A DNA stretch of 64,000 nt from assembly GCA_900546065.1 (NCBI GenBank), contig URBK01000006.1:62001-126000 (forward strand). The letters run 5' to 3'. The stretch comes from an uncultured Alistipes sp. (lineage in GTDB: Bacteria; Bacteroidota; Bacteroidia; Bacteroidales; Rikenellaceae). Shown here one piece after another: positions 32,674-41,897 of this stretch (its first letter is position 1; the number at the start of each line of letters is the position of its first letter). Below the pieces are notes generated by a model, which worked only from the letters and a program-made list of their open reading frames with translations, was not told the DNA's origin and made no database searches. A program made the position numbers and the translations under genes.

Positions 32674-33852
32674 ATGGCAAAGGTTGAAATTGCTCCCTCG
32701 CACAGAATGGACTGCATCAAGGAGTATTACTTCTCAAAGAAGAACCGCGAAATCGCCGAGCTGCGCAAGGCCGGCCGCGACATCATAAGCCTCGGCATCG
32801 GCAGCCCCGACATGCCGCCCCACAAGAGCGTCATCGACCGTCTGGGCAAGGAGGCGCAGCGTCCCGACGTACACGCATACCAGCCCTACAACGGCAGCGA
32901 CCTGCTGCGTCAGGCATACGCCGACTGGTATGATAAGTGGTACGGCGTAACGCTCAACCCCAAGAACGAGGTTCTGCCCCTGCTGGGATCGAAGGAGGGT
33001 ATCATGCACATCTGCATGGCATTCCTCAACGCCGGAGATCAGGTTCTGGTGCCCAACCCGGGATATCCTACATACCGTGCCGCCGTCACCCTTTCGGGAG
33101 GTGAGGTCGTGGATTACAAGCTCAAGGCCGAGAACGGTTTCCTGCCCGACTTCGACGAGTTGGAGAAGATGGATCTGAGCCGCGTGAAGCTCATGTTCGC
33201 CAACTATCCCAACATGCCGACCGGTACACACCCCACCAAGGAGCTCTTCGAGAAGCTGGTCGACTTCGCCGGACGCCACAACATCCTGCTCGTACACGAC
33301 AACCCCTACAGCTTCGTGCGCAACAACCTCCGTCTGAGCATCCTCGCCATACCGGGCGCCAAGGACGTCGCCCTTGAGATGAACTCTACCAGCAAGGGCC
33401 ACAGCATGGCCGGCTGGCGTGTGGGTGTGGTAGTCGGCCGCGCCGACCTGCTGAGCGACATCCTGCGTTTCAAGAGCAACATGGACTCGGGTATGTTCTA
33501 TCCCGTACAGGCTGCCGCAGCCGAGGCCCTCTCGCTGGGAGAGGATTGGTTTGAGGCCCTCAACAAGGTATACTACGCACGTGAGGCAAAGGGTTACGAA
33601 CTGCTCGACGCGCTGGGATGCAAGTACCAGAAGGGACAGGCCGGACTCTTCATCTGGGCCGAGATCCCCGACTGGTTCGACGGCGACTGCTTCGCCTTCT
33701 CGGACAAGATCCTCGACGAGTGCGACGTCTTCGCTACGCCGGGCGGCATCTTCGGCAGCGAGGGCAACCACTTCATCCGCATATCGCTCTGTATGCCTGA
33801 GGAGCGTCTGGCCGAGGCCGCACAGCGCGTCAAGACCCGTCTGAAGAGATAA
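32674..33852 (+). CDS. PLP aminotransferase of the aromatic operon
   Basis: 392 residues, class I/II fold. NPGYPTYRAAV, FANYPNMPTGTHP and DNPYSFV provide the usual substrate and cofactor loops, PLP Lys241 in NSTSKGHSMAGWR, and C-terminal Arg in GNHFIRISLCMPEERL. Residues resemble LL-diaminopimelate or aspartate/aromatic aminotransferases. In this operon the likely role is transamination of phenylpyruvate and 4-hydroxyphenylpyruvate (or prephenate). It starts 166 bases after pheA, with a CGGCG/CGCCG hairpin in the gap, and 13 bases precede tyrA. Confidence 0.87.
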   Translation: MAKVEIAPSHRMDCIKEYYFSKKNREIAELRKAGRDIISLGIGSPDMPPHKSVIDRLGKEAQRPDVHAYQPYNGSDLLRQAYADWYDKWYGVTLNPKNEVLPLLGSKEGIMHICMAFLNAGDQVLVPNPGYPTYRAAVTLSGGEVVDYKLKAENGFLPDFDELEKMDLSRVKLMFANYPNMPTGTHPTKELFEKLVDFAGRHNILLVHDNPYSFVRNNLRLSILAIPGAKDVALEMNSTSKGHSMAGWRVGVVVGRADLLSDILRFKSNMDSGMFYPVQAAAAEALSLGEDWFEALNKVYYAREAKGYELLDALGCKYQKGQAGLFIWAEIPDWFDGDCFAFSDKILDECDVFATPGGIFGSEGNHFIRISLCMPEERLAEAAQRVKTRLKR

Positions 33853-33865
33853 GACATCGCAAGCG

Positions 33866-34708
33866 ATGAAGACCACCGTCATAGGTTTGGGCCTTATCGG
33901 AGGATCGTTTGCCCTGAGTCTCAAGGACAAGGGACTGAGTGACCATATCATGGGCATCGAGCGCTCGGAAGCGAGCGCCCGACGCGCCCTTGAATTGGGG
34001 CTCGTGGACGAAATGGTCGATCTGGATCAGGCACTCGAGAAGAGTGACCTCATCGTGTTGGCCACGCCCGTGGACACCATACCCACTCTTGCGCTCAAGA
34101 TCCTCAACCGCATACGCCATGACCAGATAGTCATGGATATGGGTTCCATCAAGCAGGAGCTGTGCGAGATGACCATGATGCACCCCAATCGCGGGCGTCT
34201 GGTCGCCACGCACCCAATGTGGGGTACCGAGAACAGCGGTCCCGACGCCGCACAACACGGCGGATTCGCCGGTCGCACGGTCGTTATATGCGAACGCGAG
34301 CGTTCGGACGATGACGCCGCCGCCGCGGTCGAGAAGATCTACCGCACGCTGGGTATGCCCATACGCTACATGTCGGCCGAGGAGCAGGACATGCACTGCG
34401 CCTACGTGTCGCATATCTCGCACATCACATCCTTCGCACTGGCGCTGACCGTGCTGGAGAAGGAGCGCGAGGAGGAGCACATATTCGACCTTGCGGGTGG
34501 CGGTTTCGAGAGCACGGTGCGTCTGGCCAAGAGTCTGCCGCAGACGTGGGCCCCGATATTTCTGGGCAACAAGTACAACATACTGGACGTGTTGCGCGAG
34601 CATATCCACCAGCTGCAGATCATGCGTCGCATGATCGAACGCGACGACCGCGAGGGACTCATCGAGATGATGCACCGGGCCAACAAGATAAGGAACATAC
34701 TCAAATAA
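33866..34708 (+). CDS. tyrA: Prephenate dehydrogenase
   Basis: 280 residues. Rossmann start TTVIGLGLIGGSFALSL, then VLATPVDTIPTLALKIL, DMGSIKQELCEMTM, and the catalytic-His region LVATHPMWGTENSGPDAA, followed by a helical dimerisation domain (YVSHISHITSFALALTVL). NAD-dependent oxidative decarboxylation of prephenate to 4-hydroxyphenylpyruvate. No ACT domain, so feedback control is probably transcriptional here, through the attenuator. Third gene of the operon. Confidence 0.92.
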   Translation: MKTTVIGLGLIGGSFALSLKDKGLSDHIMGIERSEASARRALELGLVDEMVDLDQALEKSDLIVLATPVDTIPTLALKILNRIRHDQIVMDMGSIKQELCEMTMMHPNRGRLVATHPMWGTENSGPDAAQHGGFAGRTVVICERERSDDDAAAAVEKIYRTLGMPIRYMSAEEQDMHCAYVSHISHITSFALALTVLEKEREEEHIFDLAGGGFESTVRLAKSLPQTWAPIFLGNKYNILDVLREHIHQLQIMRRMIERDDREGLIEMMHRANKIRNILK

Positions 34709-34726
34709 CACCCTAAACGTACTCAA

Positions 34727-35800
34727 ATGGGAAAATTCGTACTCGGGGCCAAACGGCCCCTCATCATAGCGGGGCCGTGCAGCGCCGAAACCCGTGAACA
34801 GACCGTCGAGACGGCCATGCAGCTGGCCCGTTCGGGACGTGTGGACGTCATACGCGCCGGCGTATGGAAACCCCGCACGCAGCCCGGCACCTTCGAGGGT
34901 GTGGGCGAGCCGGCACTCGAATGGCTCAACGAGGTCAAGGCGGCAACGGGTCTGCCCATAGCCGTCGAGGTAGCCAACCGCGCTCACGTCGAGTGCGCCC
35001 TGCGCCACGGTGTGGACCTGTTGTGGATAGGCGCCCGCACCACCGTCTCGCCCTTCGCCGTACAGGAGATCGCCGAGAGCCTGCGCGGCAACAAGGATGT
35101 GGCCGTGCTCATAAAGAACCCCATGGTGCCTGACATCAACCTCTGGGCCGGCGCCGTCAACCGTCTCATCAAAGAGGGCATCCCCGCCGAGAACATAGGA
35201 CTCATACACCGCGGATTCTCATATTTCGGCCGCAGCAAATACCGCAACCCGCCGATGTGGCACATGATCTTCGAGATGCGCAGCCGCTTCCCCGACATGA
35301 TGATGATATGCGACCCGTCGCACATTTGCGGCTGTCGCCCCCTGCTCTACGGCATCTCGCAGCAGGCGGCCGACCTCTGCTATGACGGTCTCATAATCGA
35401 GAGCCACATCAACCCCGACAAGGCATGGAGCGACGCCTCGCAGCAACTCACGCCGCAGGATTGCATCACGATGCTCGATAATGTGATGTGGCGCGCCAAG
35501 ACGGCCAACGACCCCGAATATACGAGTGAATTGAACGTCTGCCGCCAGCAGATCGACCAGATCGACGCCGAGCTGTTCGAGCTTCTGTGCGAGCGCATGA
35601 AGACCAGCGAGAAGATCGGCCGCATAAAGAAGGCCAACAACGTGGCCATCCTCCAGAGCAACCGCTGGGAGGATATCTGCCGCCGCATGCTCTCGCTCAC
35701 GCGCGGCATGGGCCTGAGCGAGGACTTCGTACGCACGGTGCTCGAGGCCATACATATCGAGAGCATCAACCACCAGAACGAGGTGATGAACAAACAGTAA
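34727..35800 (+). CDS. Bifunctional DAHP synthase / chorismate mutase
   Basis: 357 residues. Residues 1-255 are a type I-beta DAHP synthase: LIIAGPCSAETREQ, IRAGVWKPRTQPGTFEGVG, WIGARTTVSPF, LIKNPMVPDI, LIHRGFS and CDPSHICG (metal ligands Cys, His, Glu, Asp). Residues 265-357 are an AroQ chorismate mutase: LNVCRQQIDQIDAELFELLCERMKTSEKIGRIKK ending at EAIHIESINHQNEVM. Fusion in this order is the Bacteroidota arrangement as far as I know. It catalyses the first step of the shikimate pathway and the branch to prephenate, so the operon runs from entry to Phe/Tyr. 18 bases after tyrA; terminator follows. Confidence 0.93.
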   Translation: MGKFVLGAKRPLIIAGPCSAETREQTVETAMQLARSGRVDVIRAGVWKPRTQPGTFEGVGEPALEWLNEVKAATGLPIAVEVANRAHVECALRHGVDLLWIGARTTVSPFAVQEIAESLRGNKDVAVLIKNPMVPDINLWAGAVNRLIKEGIPAENIGLIHRGFSYFGRSKYRNPPMWHMIFEMRSRFPDMMMICDPSHICGCRPLLYGISQQAADLCYDGLIIESHINPDKAWSDASQQLTPQDCITMLDNVMWRAKTANDPEYTSELNVCRQQIDQIDAELFELLCERMKTSEKIGRIKKANNVAILQSNRWEDICRRMLSLTRGMGLSEDFVRTVLEAIHIESINHQNEVMNKQ

Positions 35801-35822
35801 GCCTTCGAGACGCATACTTCGG

Positions 35823-35854
35823 GGAGTCTGCCACAAGTGGCAGACTCCTTTTTT
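35823..35854 (+). terminator. Terminator of the aromatic operon
   Basis: GGAGTCTGCCAC, loop AA, GTGGCAGACTCC, then TTTTTT: a perfect 12-bp stem with a T-run 22 bases after the last gene. Confidence 0.92.
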
Positions 35855-35931
35855 GTTCCCTGCGGTGAGCTTTTTACTGCCGGGCGAGGAAATGTCGCCC
35901 CGGGCAAATCGTATATATGCGAAAAAATATG

Positions 35932-35939
35932 TACATTTG
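35932..35939 (+). promoter_or_regulatory. -7 element of the hydrolase-MurF-Ddl operon
   Basis: TACATTTG exact match, nine bases before the ATG at 35949; no TTG at -33. If active, the leader would be only a few bases. Confidence 0.45.
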
Positions 35940-35948
35940 CCTATCGAA

Positions 35949-36758
35949 ATGGACAGAGACTATACATACGAAGGCATACGCCTCCACTGCACCGTGGAGG
36001 GATCGGGACGACCGCTGATGCTGCTGCACGGCTGGGGCTGCGACGGCAAGATATTCGACAGCGTGCGCGCACTCTTCGTCGCGCACTTTTGTGTCTATAC
36101 GTTCGACTTCGCGGGCTTCGGCCGCAGCGAGGAGCCCCGTGAGGTGTGGGGCGTGGAGCAATACACCCGTTCGATTGAGGCCTTCGCCCGCGAGAACGGC
36201 ATACGCCGTCCGATCCTTATCGGGCACTCGTTCGGCGGACGTGTAGCCATACTATACGCCTCGCGCAACGACGTGGAGAAGGTAATGCTGGTGGATGCTG
36301 CAGGCGTCAAGCCGCGGCGCTCGGCCCGCTACTACTGGAAGGTCTACTCATACAAGATAGCCAAACGCCTGCTCCCGATCGCCGTGGGCAAGCCGCGCGC
36401 ACAACGTATGATCGAGCGTTACCGCGCCAAGACGGGATCGTCGGACTACAATAACGCCACGCCCATGATGCGCGCCATACTGTCGAAGTGCGTGAACGAG
36501 GATCTATGCCACGTAATGCCTCAGATAAAGGCGCCGACGCTGCTCTTCTGGGGCGAGCGCGACACCGCAACACCCGTAGCCGACGCCCGCCGCATGGAGA
36601 GTCTCATACCCGATGCCGGCGTAGTCATAGTCAAGGGTGGCAGCCACTTCTCGTTTCTCGACAATCCGGACCTCTTCCTGCGCGTCGCGGAGAGTTTTCT
36701 CGTAGACCATGACGCGAAGGATGCAACCGCCACCGCCGAACCGAATAAAACCGAGTAG
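35949..36758 (+). CDS. Alpha/beta hydrolase
   Basis: 269 residues, no signal peptide. LMLLHGWGCDGKIF (oxyanion HGW), FDFAGFGRSEEP, nucleophile elbow GHSFGGRVAIL (Ser), Asp in LLFWGERDTATPV, and His in GGSHFSFLDNP. Typical cytoplasmic hydrolase of the epoxide hydrolase/BioH/lipase-like group; substrate unknown. It is followed by a MurF-like ligase after 3 bases and then a Ddl ligase, so a role linked to peptidoglycan precursors or acyl/ester intermediates is possible. The start is placed behind the -7 element; the frame is open 32 codons further upstream. Confidence 0.85.
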   Translation: MDRDYTYEGIRLHCTVEGSGRPLMLLHGWGCDGKIFDSVRALFVAHFCVYTFDFAGFGRSEEPREVWGVEQYTRSIEAFARENGIRRPILIGHSFGGRVAILYASRNDVEKVMLVDAAGVKPRRSARYYWKVYSYKIAKRLLPIAVGKPRAQRMIERYRAKTGSSDYNNATPMMRAILSKCVNEDLCHVMPQIKAPTLLFWGERDTATPVADARRMESLIPDAGVVIVKGGSHFSFLDNPDLFLRVAESFLVDHDAKDATATAEPNKTE

Positions 36759-36761
36759 ACA

Positions 36762-38324
36762 ATGAACAAGATCCTCGTACTGATATTTCTTGCGGCCTAC
36801 GCCACGCTGTGGTTCGCCATGCTGCGATACGACATCATGATGTATCAGCAGAACTCCTACCGTTTTTCGCGCTACCGCCGCTGGCTGTTCAAGTCCTACA
36901 AGCCGCAGTGGGCCGCCACAATCGCCGCGCTGGCCATTGCCTGCTGGATCCTTACGGACAACGTTACGGGTCTGGCCATAATCTTCATGCTCTACCTCTC
37001 GTGGCAGGAGCTCAAGGTCAAGTACAAGAAACCGCTCGCCTACACGATGCGCGTAAAGCGACTCTTCACGACGGCGGCAATCATAACCCTTGCGGCCATC
37101 GTCTTGTCGTTCATCTACATTCCGCACTATATGCCGGCCATAGCGTTGGGACTGCTGGCACTGCCCGTGCTGATGCTCGCGGCGGACGTGATAAACAAGC
37201 CCATAGAGAAATATATCGTGCGCCGCTACTACCGCGAAGCGCAGCAGATACTCGCCTCGATGCCCCGGCTCAAGGTCATAGGCGTCACGGGCAGTTTCGG
37301 CAAGACCTCCACAAAGAACTATCTCTACCGCATACTCTCCGAGAAGTACAACGTGCTGATGACCCCCGGCAACTACAACACCACGCTGGGCGTCGTGCGC
37401 ACGGTGCGCGAGCAGCTCAAGCCCTACCACGACATCTTCATCGTCGAGATGGGGGCCAAGCAGCCGGGCGACATACGCGAGATATGCGATCTGGTGCACC
37501 CGACGATAGGTATCGTCACGGCTGTCGGGGAGATGCACCTCGAAACGTTCCATACCGTAGAAAATATCCTTCATACGAAGTTCGAACTGCTGGATGCGCT
37601 GCCCGAAGATGGCCTCGGCGTAGTTAATCTCGATTCGCAACCCATCGCCGCGAGCGACGCCCCGCATGACAAACGTATCGTCACATACGCCGTACACAAT
37701 ACTGCGGCCGACTACCTCGCCGTCGACATAAACTACACCTCGAAGCTGACCGACTTCTCGGTAGCCACGCGCGAGGGAGTGCGTACTGGATATGCGACGC
37801 AGCTTGCCGGCCGCGGCAATATCCTCAACCTGCTGGCGGCCATCGTCGTGGCCGACCGTCTGGGTGTGGAGGAGGCGCTGCAGAAGCGTGCCATGCGCCG
37901 CATCGAGCAGATCGAACACCGTCTGAGCATCAACCGCGCCTCGGGCGGCGTCACGGTCATCGACGACGCCTACAACTCAAACCCCGCGGGGGCAAGGATG
38001 GCTCTCGAAGTGCTGCGCGACTTTGCCGTCGACGTGGGCGGCCGCCGCATCGTCGTCACCCCGGGTTTCGTCGAGCTGGGCGAGCGTCAGGCTGAACTAA
38101 ACCGTCAGTTCGGGCGCGACATGGCCAAGGCGTGCGACATAGCCGTCGTGGTCAACCTCACAAACCGCGAGGCCATAACCCAAGGACTCACCGAGGCGGG
38201 ATTCCCCGCCGAGTGCATCCACCAGACGGCATCATTTACCGAGGCGTCGGCCTTCCTGCTGCGCACGCTTACGCAGGGCGACGTAATCCTCTACGAGAAC
38301 GACCTCCCCGACTCGTTCCGTTAG
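36762..38324 (+). CDS. Membrane-anchored Mur ligase (MurF-like)
   Basis: 520 residues. Residues 1-145 contain about four to five membrane helices with short basic loops. The Mur ligase core follows: P-loop GVTGSFGKTSTK (174-185), NYNTTLGVVRTV, VEMGAKQPGDI (metal Glu), AGRGNILNLLAA, and the C-terminal domain DDAYNSNPAGARMALEVL with VVTPGFVELGERQ. The core is MurF type, which adds D-Ala-D-Ala to UDP-MurNAc-tripeptide, but MurF proteins are normally soluble and lack this membrane part. The adjoining Ddl makes the matching dipeptide. Whether this is the essential murF or an accessory paralog cannot be decided within the window. Confidence 0.8.
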   Translation: MNKILVLIFLAAYATLWFAMLRYDIMMYQQNSYRFSRYRRWLFKSYKPQWAATIAALAIACWILTDNVTGLAIIFMLYLSWQELKVKYKKPLAYTMRVKRLFTTAAIITLAAIVLSFIYIPHYMPAIALGLLALPVLMLAADVINKPIEKYIVRRYYREAQQILASMPRLKVIGVTGSFGKTSTKNYLYRILSEKYNVLMTPGNYNTTLGVVRTVREQLKPYHDIFIVEMGAKQPGDIREICDLVHPTIGIVTAVGEMHLETFHTVENILHTKFELLDALPEDGLGVVNLDSQPIAASDAPHDKRIVTYAVHNTAADYLAVDINYTSKLTDFSVATREGVRTGYATQLAGRGNILNLLAAIVVADRLGVEEALQKRAMRRIEQIEHRLSINRASGGVTVIDDAYNSNPAGARMALEVLRDFAVDVGGRRIVVTPGFVELGERQAELNRQFGRDMAKACDIAVVVNLTNREAITQGLTEAGFPAECIHQTASFTEASAFLLRTLTQGDVILYENDLPDSFR

Positions 38325-38415
38325 CAGAGACGTGAGGGGGATCACATACAATACAAGGCAACATATATAAACGATTAAATAGGGCCGCCGCGAGGCGGAT
38401 CGAAACACATCGGAT

Positions 38416-39642
38416 ATGAACAAGAACGGAAAGACCAATATCGGCGTCGTCTTCGGCGGCCGCTCGGTCGAGAACGAGATCTCGGTCATAACGGCCATAC
38501 AGGCCATGGAGGCCGTCGACACCGAAAAGTACGACGTCACGCCCATATATATCTCCAAGCAGGGCCATTGGTACACGGGCGAGGCGCTGCGCCACAGCGA
38601 GAACTACAAACACATGGATCAGCTCTTCGCCTCGTGCGAGGAGGTATATCTGCGTCCCATATACGGCGACAACCGTCTCTACAAGGTTCGCAAGGGGCTC
38701 TTCGGCAGCGACGTGGCGGCCGAAATCGACGTCATACTGCCCGCACTGCACGGCACCAATTGCGAGGACGGATCGGTACAGGGCGCCTTCGAGATGACGG
38801 GCATACCCTACGCCGGATGTAATGTTCTGGCCTCGGCAAACGGCATGGACAAGATCACCATGAAGATGATCCTCGCGCAAAGCGGTATCCCCGTCGTAGA
38901 TTACGTATGGCTTACCGACAAGGAGTGGTACGACCGTCAGGAGCAGGTCGTCGAGCGCATCGAGAGCCGTCTGCACTACCCCGTCATCGTCAAGCCCGCC
39001 GACTCGGGTTCGAGCGTCGGCATCGAGGCGGTGCACGACCGCGAACACCTCGTCGAGGCCATAGAGAATGCCGCAGCATATTCAAAGCGCATAATCGTCG
39101 AGCACCTTGTCGAGCAGCTGCGCGAGATCAACTGCTCGGTGCTGGGCGACTACTACGAGTGCGAGGCGTCGGTATGCGAGGCCCCGCTGCGCAGCGGCGA
39201 GATCCTCAGCTATCAGGACAAGTATCTCGGCGGCGGAGGCAAGGGCGGCGCCAAACGCGGCGGCACCAAGTCGCAGGGCATGCGCTCGACCGTACGCGAG
39301 ATACCGGCACGCCTGCCGCAGCAGACGACGGATCTGATCCGCACAACCGCCGTCGAAACATTCAAGACGCTCGGATGCGACGGTGTGGCACGTATCGACT
39401 TCATGATAGACGATGCTACCGGCAAGGTCTATGTCAACGAGATAAACACCATCCCGGGATCGTTGTCGTTCTATCTGTGGGAGGCGTCGGGCGTATCGTT
39501 CGACCGTCTCATAGGCCGTCTCATAGACATCGCGCTGCGCCGCAGCCGCGAGGCGTCGTTCAAGATCACAAGCTACAAGCAGAATATATTCAACTACTCG
39601 ACCGGCGGCGGCACCAAGGGCGCCAAGGGCACGAAAGCCTGA
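38416..39642 (+). CDS. D-alanine-D-alanine ligase family protein (ATP-grasp)
   Basis: 408 residues, longer than the usual 305-370. GVVFGGRSVENEIS (binding loop), LPALHGTNCEDGSVQGAFEM (corresponding to HGxxGEDG), IPYAGCNVLASANGMDK, ATP-grasp residues VIVKPADSGSSVGI, and DGVARIDFMIDD and YVNEINTIPGSLSFYLW (metal Glu/Asn). SYQDKY keeps the Lys-Tyr of the omega loop that selects D-Ala rather than D-lactate in Ddl. Residues about 272-289 are a Gly/Lys insertion (LGGGGKGGAKRGGTKSQG) inside that loop, and the tail repeats GGGTKGAKGTKA. Third gene of the hydrolase-MurF-Ddl unit, 91 bases after MurF. Confidence 0.82.
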   Translation: MNKNGKTNIGVVFGGRSVENEISVITAIQAMEAVDTEKYDVTPIYISKQGHWYTGEALRHSENYKHMDQLFASCEEVYLRPIYGDNRLYKVRKGLFGSDVAAEIDVILPALHGTNCEDGSVQGAFEMTGIPYAGCNVLASANGMDKITMKMILAQSGIPVVDYVWLTDKEWYDRQEQVVERIESRLHYPVIVKPADSGSSVGIEAVHDREHLVEAIENAAAYSKRIIVEHLVEQLREINCSVLGDYYECEASVCEAPLRSGEILSYQDKYLGGGGKGGAKRGGTKSQGMRSTVREIPARLPQQTTDLIRTTAVETFKTLGCDGVARIDFMIDDATGKVYVNEINTIPGSLSFYLWEASGVSFDRLIGRLIDIALRRSREASFKITSYKQNIFNYSTGGGTKGAKGTKA

Positions 39643-39814
39643 CACGGCAGCACCCCGCGCGGAGTCCTGCAGAGAGCGAAGAGCAAGACTTGAATATTGA
39701 GACATGCGGCTCGCACAAGGCCGCAGATACGGACGACGACAGTACCTACGCGACGCGACACGGTGCCGTTGCCGTCCGTATCGGTTTCAGACTGCCACCA
39801 AACACCATACAATA

Positions 39815-41707
39815 ATGAAGACAAGAATATTTTTAGCAAGCATCATTACGATAATGGGCATCATATCATGCAACAACCCGACGGCCGACACTGCGGTCGA
39901 GGCAGCCGGAGACCGTATCATTCGCGCCGAGCCGCTCTCGTGGTGGGTCGGCATGCGCACACCTCTGCAACTGATGGTGCAGGGGAAGGATATATCCTCG
40001 TGCGAGGTAGAGATGGCGCGCGGCACGCGCGGCGTCAGGGTCACGGCCACGCACAAGGCCGACAACGCCGATTTTCTCTTTATCGACATCGATATAGCCC
40101 CCGATGCCGCGGCGGGAGAGTATGAGATAATCTTCACACGCGGGGAGGAGCGCTTCGTGCTTCCATACCGCATAGACAGCCGCCGTGAAGGCTCGGCCGC
40201 ACGTCAGAGTTTCACCACGGCCGACATGATCTACCTGCTCATGCCCGACCGCTTTGCCAACGGCGACCCCGCGAACGACGCTACGGAAGATACGCGCGAG
40301 AAGCCCGACCGCGCGGGGTTCTTCTCACGTCACGGCGGCGACATACAGGGTATGATCGACCACCTCGACTACATCGCCTCGACGGGTGCAACGGCCGTAT
40401 GGAGCACGCCGCTGCTGCTCGACGACGAGCCCCACGGATCGTATCACGGATATGCCTGTGCCGACTACTACCATATCGACCCGCGTTTCGGCACGAACGA
40501 TCTGTACCGTACGTTCGTTGCGGAGAGCCACCGTCGCGGCCTGAAGGTGATAATGGATATAGTCACGAACCACTGCGGCAGCGCCCACTGGTGGATGCGC
40601 GACATGCCCTTCGAGGACTGGGTACACCGCTTCCCGCAATATACGCGCACCAACAACCTCTTCTCCACAAACATGGACCCCAACGCATCGCACGCCGATC
40701 TCGAGATACAGGAGAGCGGCTGGTTCGACCGCTCGATGCCCGACATGAACCTCGACAACCCATACCTGCTGCAATACTTCAAGCAGTGGGCCGTATGGTG
40801 GATCGAATATGCCGATCTGGACGGGCTGCGTGTGGATACCTATCCCTACAACGAGAAGGAGCCTATGAGCGAGTGGTGCCGCGCCGTGCGCGAGGAGTAT
40901 CCCGACATCAATATCGTAGGCGAGTGCTGGACGGGCAACATCCCGCAGCTCGCATACTGGCAGGGCGGCAACGCGAACCGCGACGGCTTCGACTCGCACC
41001 TGCCCTCGATCATGGACTTCCCGCTGCGCGACGCCATCTGCGAGGCGCTGTCGGGCGACTCGCTCCGTGCGGGGCGCGGGATGTCGCGCGTCTACGAGAC
41101 CCTCTCGAACGACTTCGTATATCACGACCTCTCGCACATGATGATCTTCACGGCCAACCATGACACCGACCGCATAGGTGACGTCGTACGCCGCAACCCC
41201 GACCGCATGAAGCTCTCGATGACGCTGCTGGCAACCATGCGCGGCATCCCGCAGATATTCGCCGGGGACGAGATGATGTTCACGTCGAAAGACCGCTCGC
41301 AGGGTCACGGCGGCCTGAGGGTCGATTTCCCGGGCGGCTGGGCCGATGACAAGGTGTCGCTGTTCGACGCCTCGCAGCGCGATTCGGTGCAGAGCGACCT
41401 GTTCGACTACACGCAGCGTCTGTTCGAGTGGCGCAAGACCAAGCGCGTGATCCACACGGGCCGCACGCTCCACTTCGCACCCCACGGCAACACATACGCC
41501 TACTTCCGCTATGACGACACGGATGCCGTCTTCGTCTTCATAAACAACTCGCGCGGCGCCAAGTCCATCGAGTGGAGCCGCTATACCGAGATCACACAGA
41601 GCCTCCATAACGGCCGCAACGTCCTGACGGGCGAAGCCTTTGAGCCAAGCGACTCGACCCGAGTCGGGGCGCGGCAGGCCCTTATAGTGGAGTTCGAAAG
41701 ACGTTAA
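39815..41707 (+). CDS. GH13 alpha-amylase family lipoprotein (neopullulanase/cyclomaltodextrinase-like)
   Basis: 630 residues. A lipobox near residue 19 (IMGIISC) makes it a lipoprotein. Residues 20-125 form the N-terminal beta-sandwich, as in cyclomaltodextrinases (EPLSWWVGM). The catalytic barrel begins at MIYLLMPDRFANGD; nucleophile Asp341 in GLRVDTYPY, acid/base Glu370 in VGECWTG and Asp450 in FTANHDTDR. The C-terminal domain ends with GARQALIVEFERR. Function: hydrolysis of alpha-1,4-glucans or cyclodextrins at the cell surface or periplasm. The frame is open upstream but the lipoprotein signal fixes the start. Stand-alone, without SusC/D nearby. Confidence 0.9.
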   Translation: MKTRIFLASIITIMGIISCNNPTADTAVEAAGDRIIRAEPLSWWVGMRTPLQLMVQGKDISSCEVEMARGTRGVRVTATHKADNADFLFIDIDIAPDAAAGEYEIIFTRGEERFVLPYRIDSRREGSAARQSFTTADMIYLLMPDRFANGDPANDATEDTREKPDRAGFFSRHGGDIQGMIDHLDYIASTGATAVWSTPLLLDDEPHGSYHGYACADYYHIDPRFGTNDLYRTFVAESHRRGLKVIMDIVTNHCGSAHWWMRDMPFEDWVHRFPQYTRTNNLFSTNMDPNASHADLEIQESGWFDRSMPDMNLDNPYLLQYFKQWAVWWIEYADLDGLRVDTYPYNEKEPMSEWCRAVREEYPDINIVGECWTGNIPQLAYWQGGNANRDGFDSHLPSIMDFPLRDAICEALSGDSLRAGRGMSRVYETLSNDFVYHDLSHMMIFTANHDTDRIGDVVRRNPDRMKLSMTLLATMRGIPQIFAGDEMMFTSKDRSQGHGGLRVDFPGGWADDKVSLFDASQRDSVQSDLFDYTQRLFEWRKTKRVIHTGRTLHFAPHGNTYAYFRYDDTDAVFVFINNSRGAKSIEWSRYTEITQSLHNGRNVLTGEAFEPSDSTRVGARQALIVEFERR

Positions 41708-41762
41708 GGCGGCCAATGGCCCCACCCGACAGGGGTCTGAGCATAGAATAAAATGGGCCCAC

Positions 41763-41880
41763 GCCGGCGCGGGACAGACAAGAGAATAACAATAGACCGA
41801 TGCCGGTGCGGGACAGACATGGAAGTAAGAATAAGCCCTCGCCGGCGCGAGCCATACAAGAGGGTAAAAGATTAAAACCA
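41763..41880. repeat. Three imperfect 39-base tandem repeats
   Basis: Units begin GCCGGCGCGGGACAGACA (41763), GCCGGTGCGGGACAGACA (41802) and GCCGGCGCGAGCCATACA (41841), followed by purine-rich A/G stretches. Exactly 39 bases apart. Between the amylase and acyltransferase genes. Confidence 0.7.
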
Positions 41881-41897
41881 TACGACATAATTACAAA

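Noticed and set aside
41763..41880. Possible CRISPR array
   Set aside because: Only three units with no constant spacer-repeat alternation, and the repeated part itself varies. No cas genes in the window.
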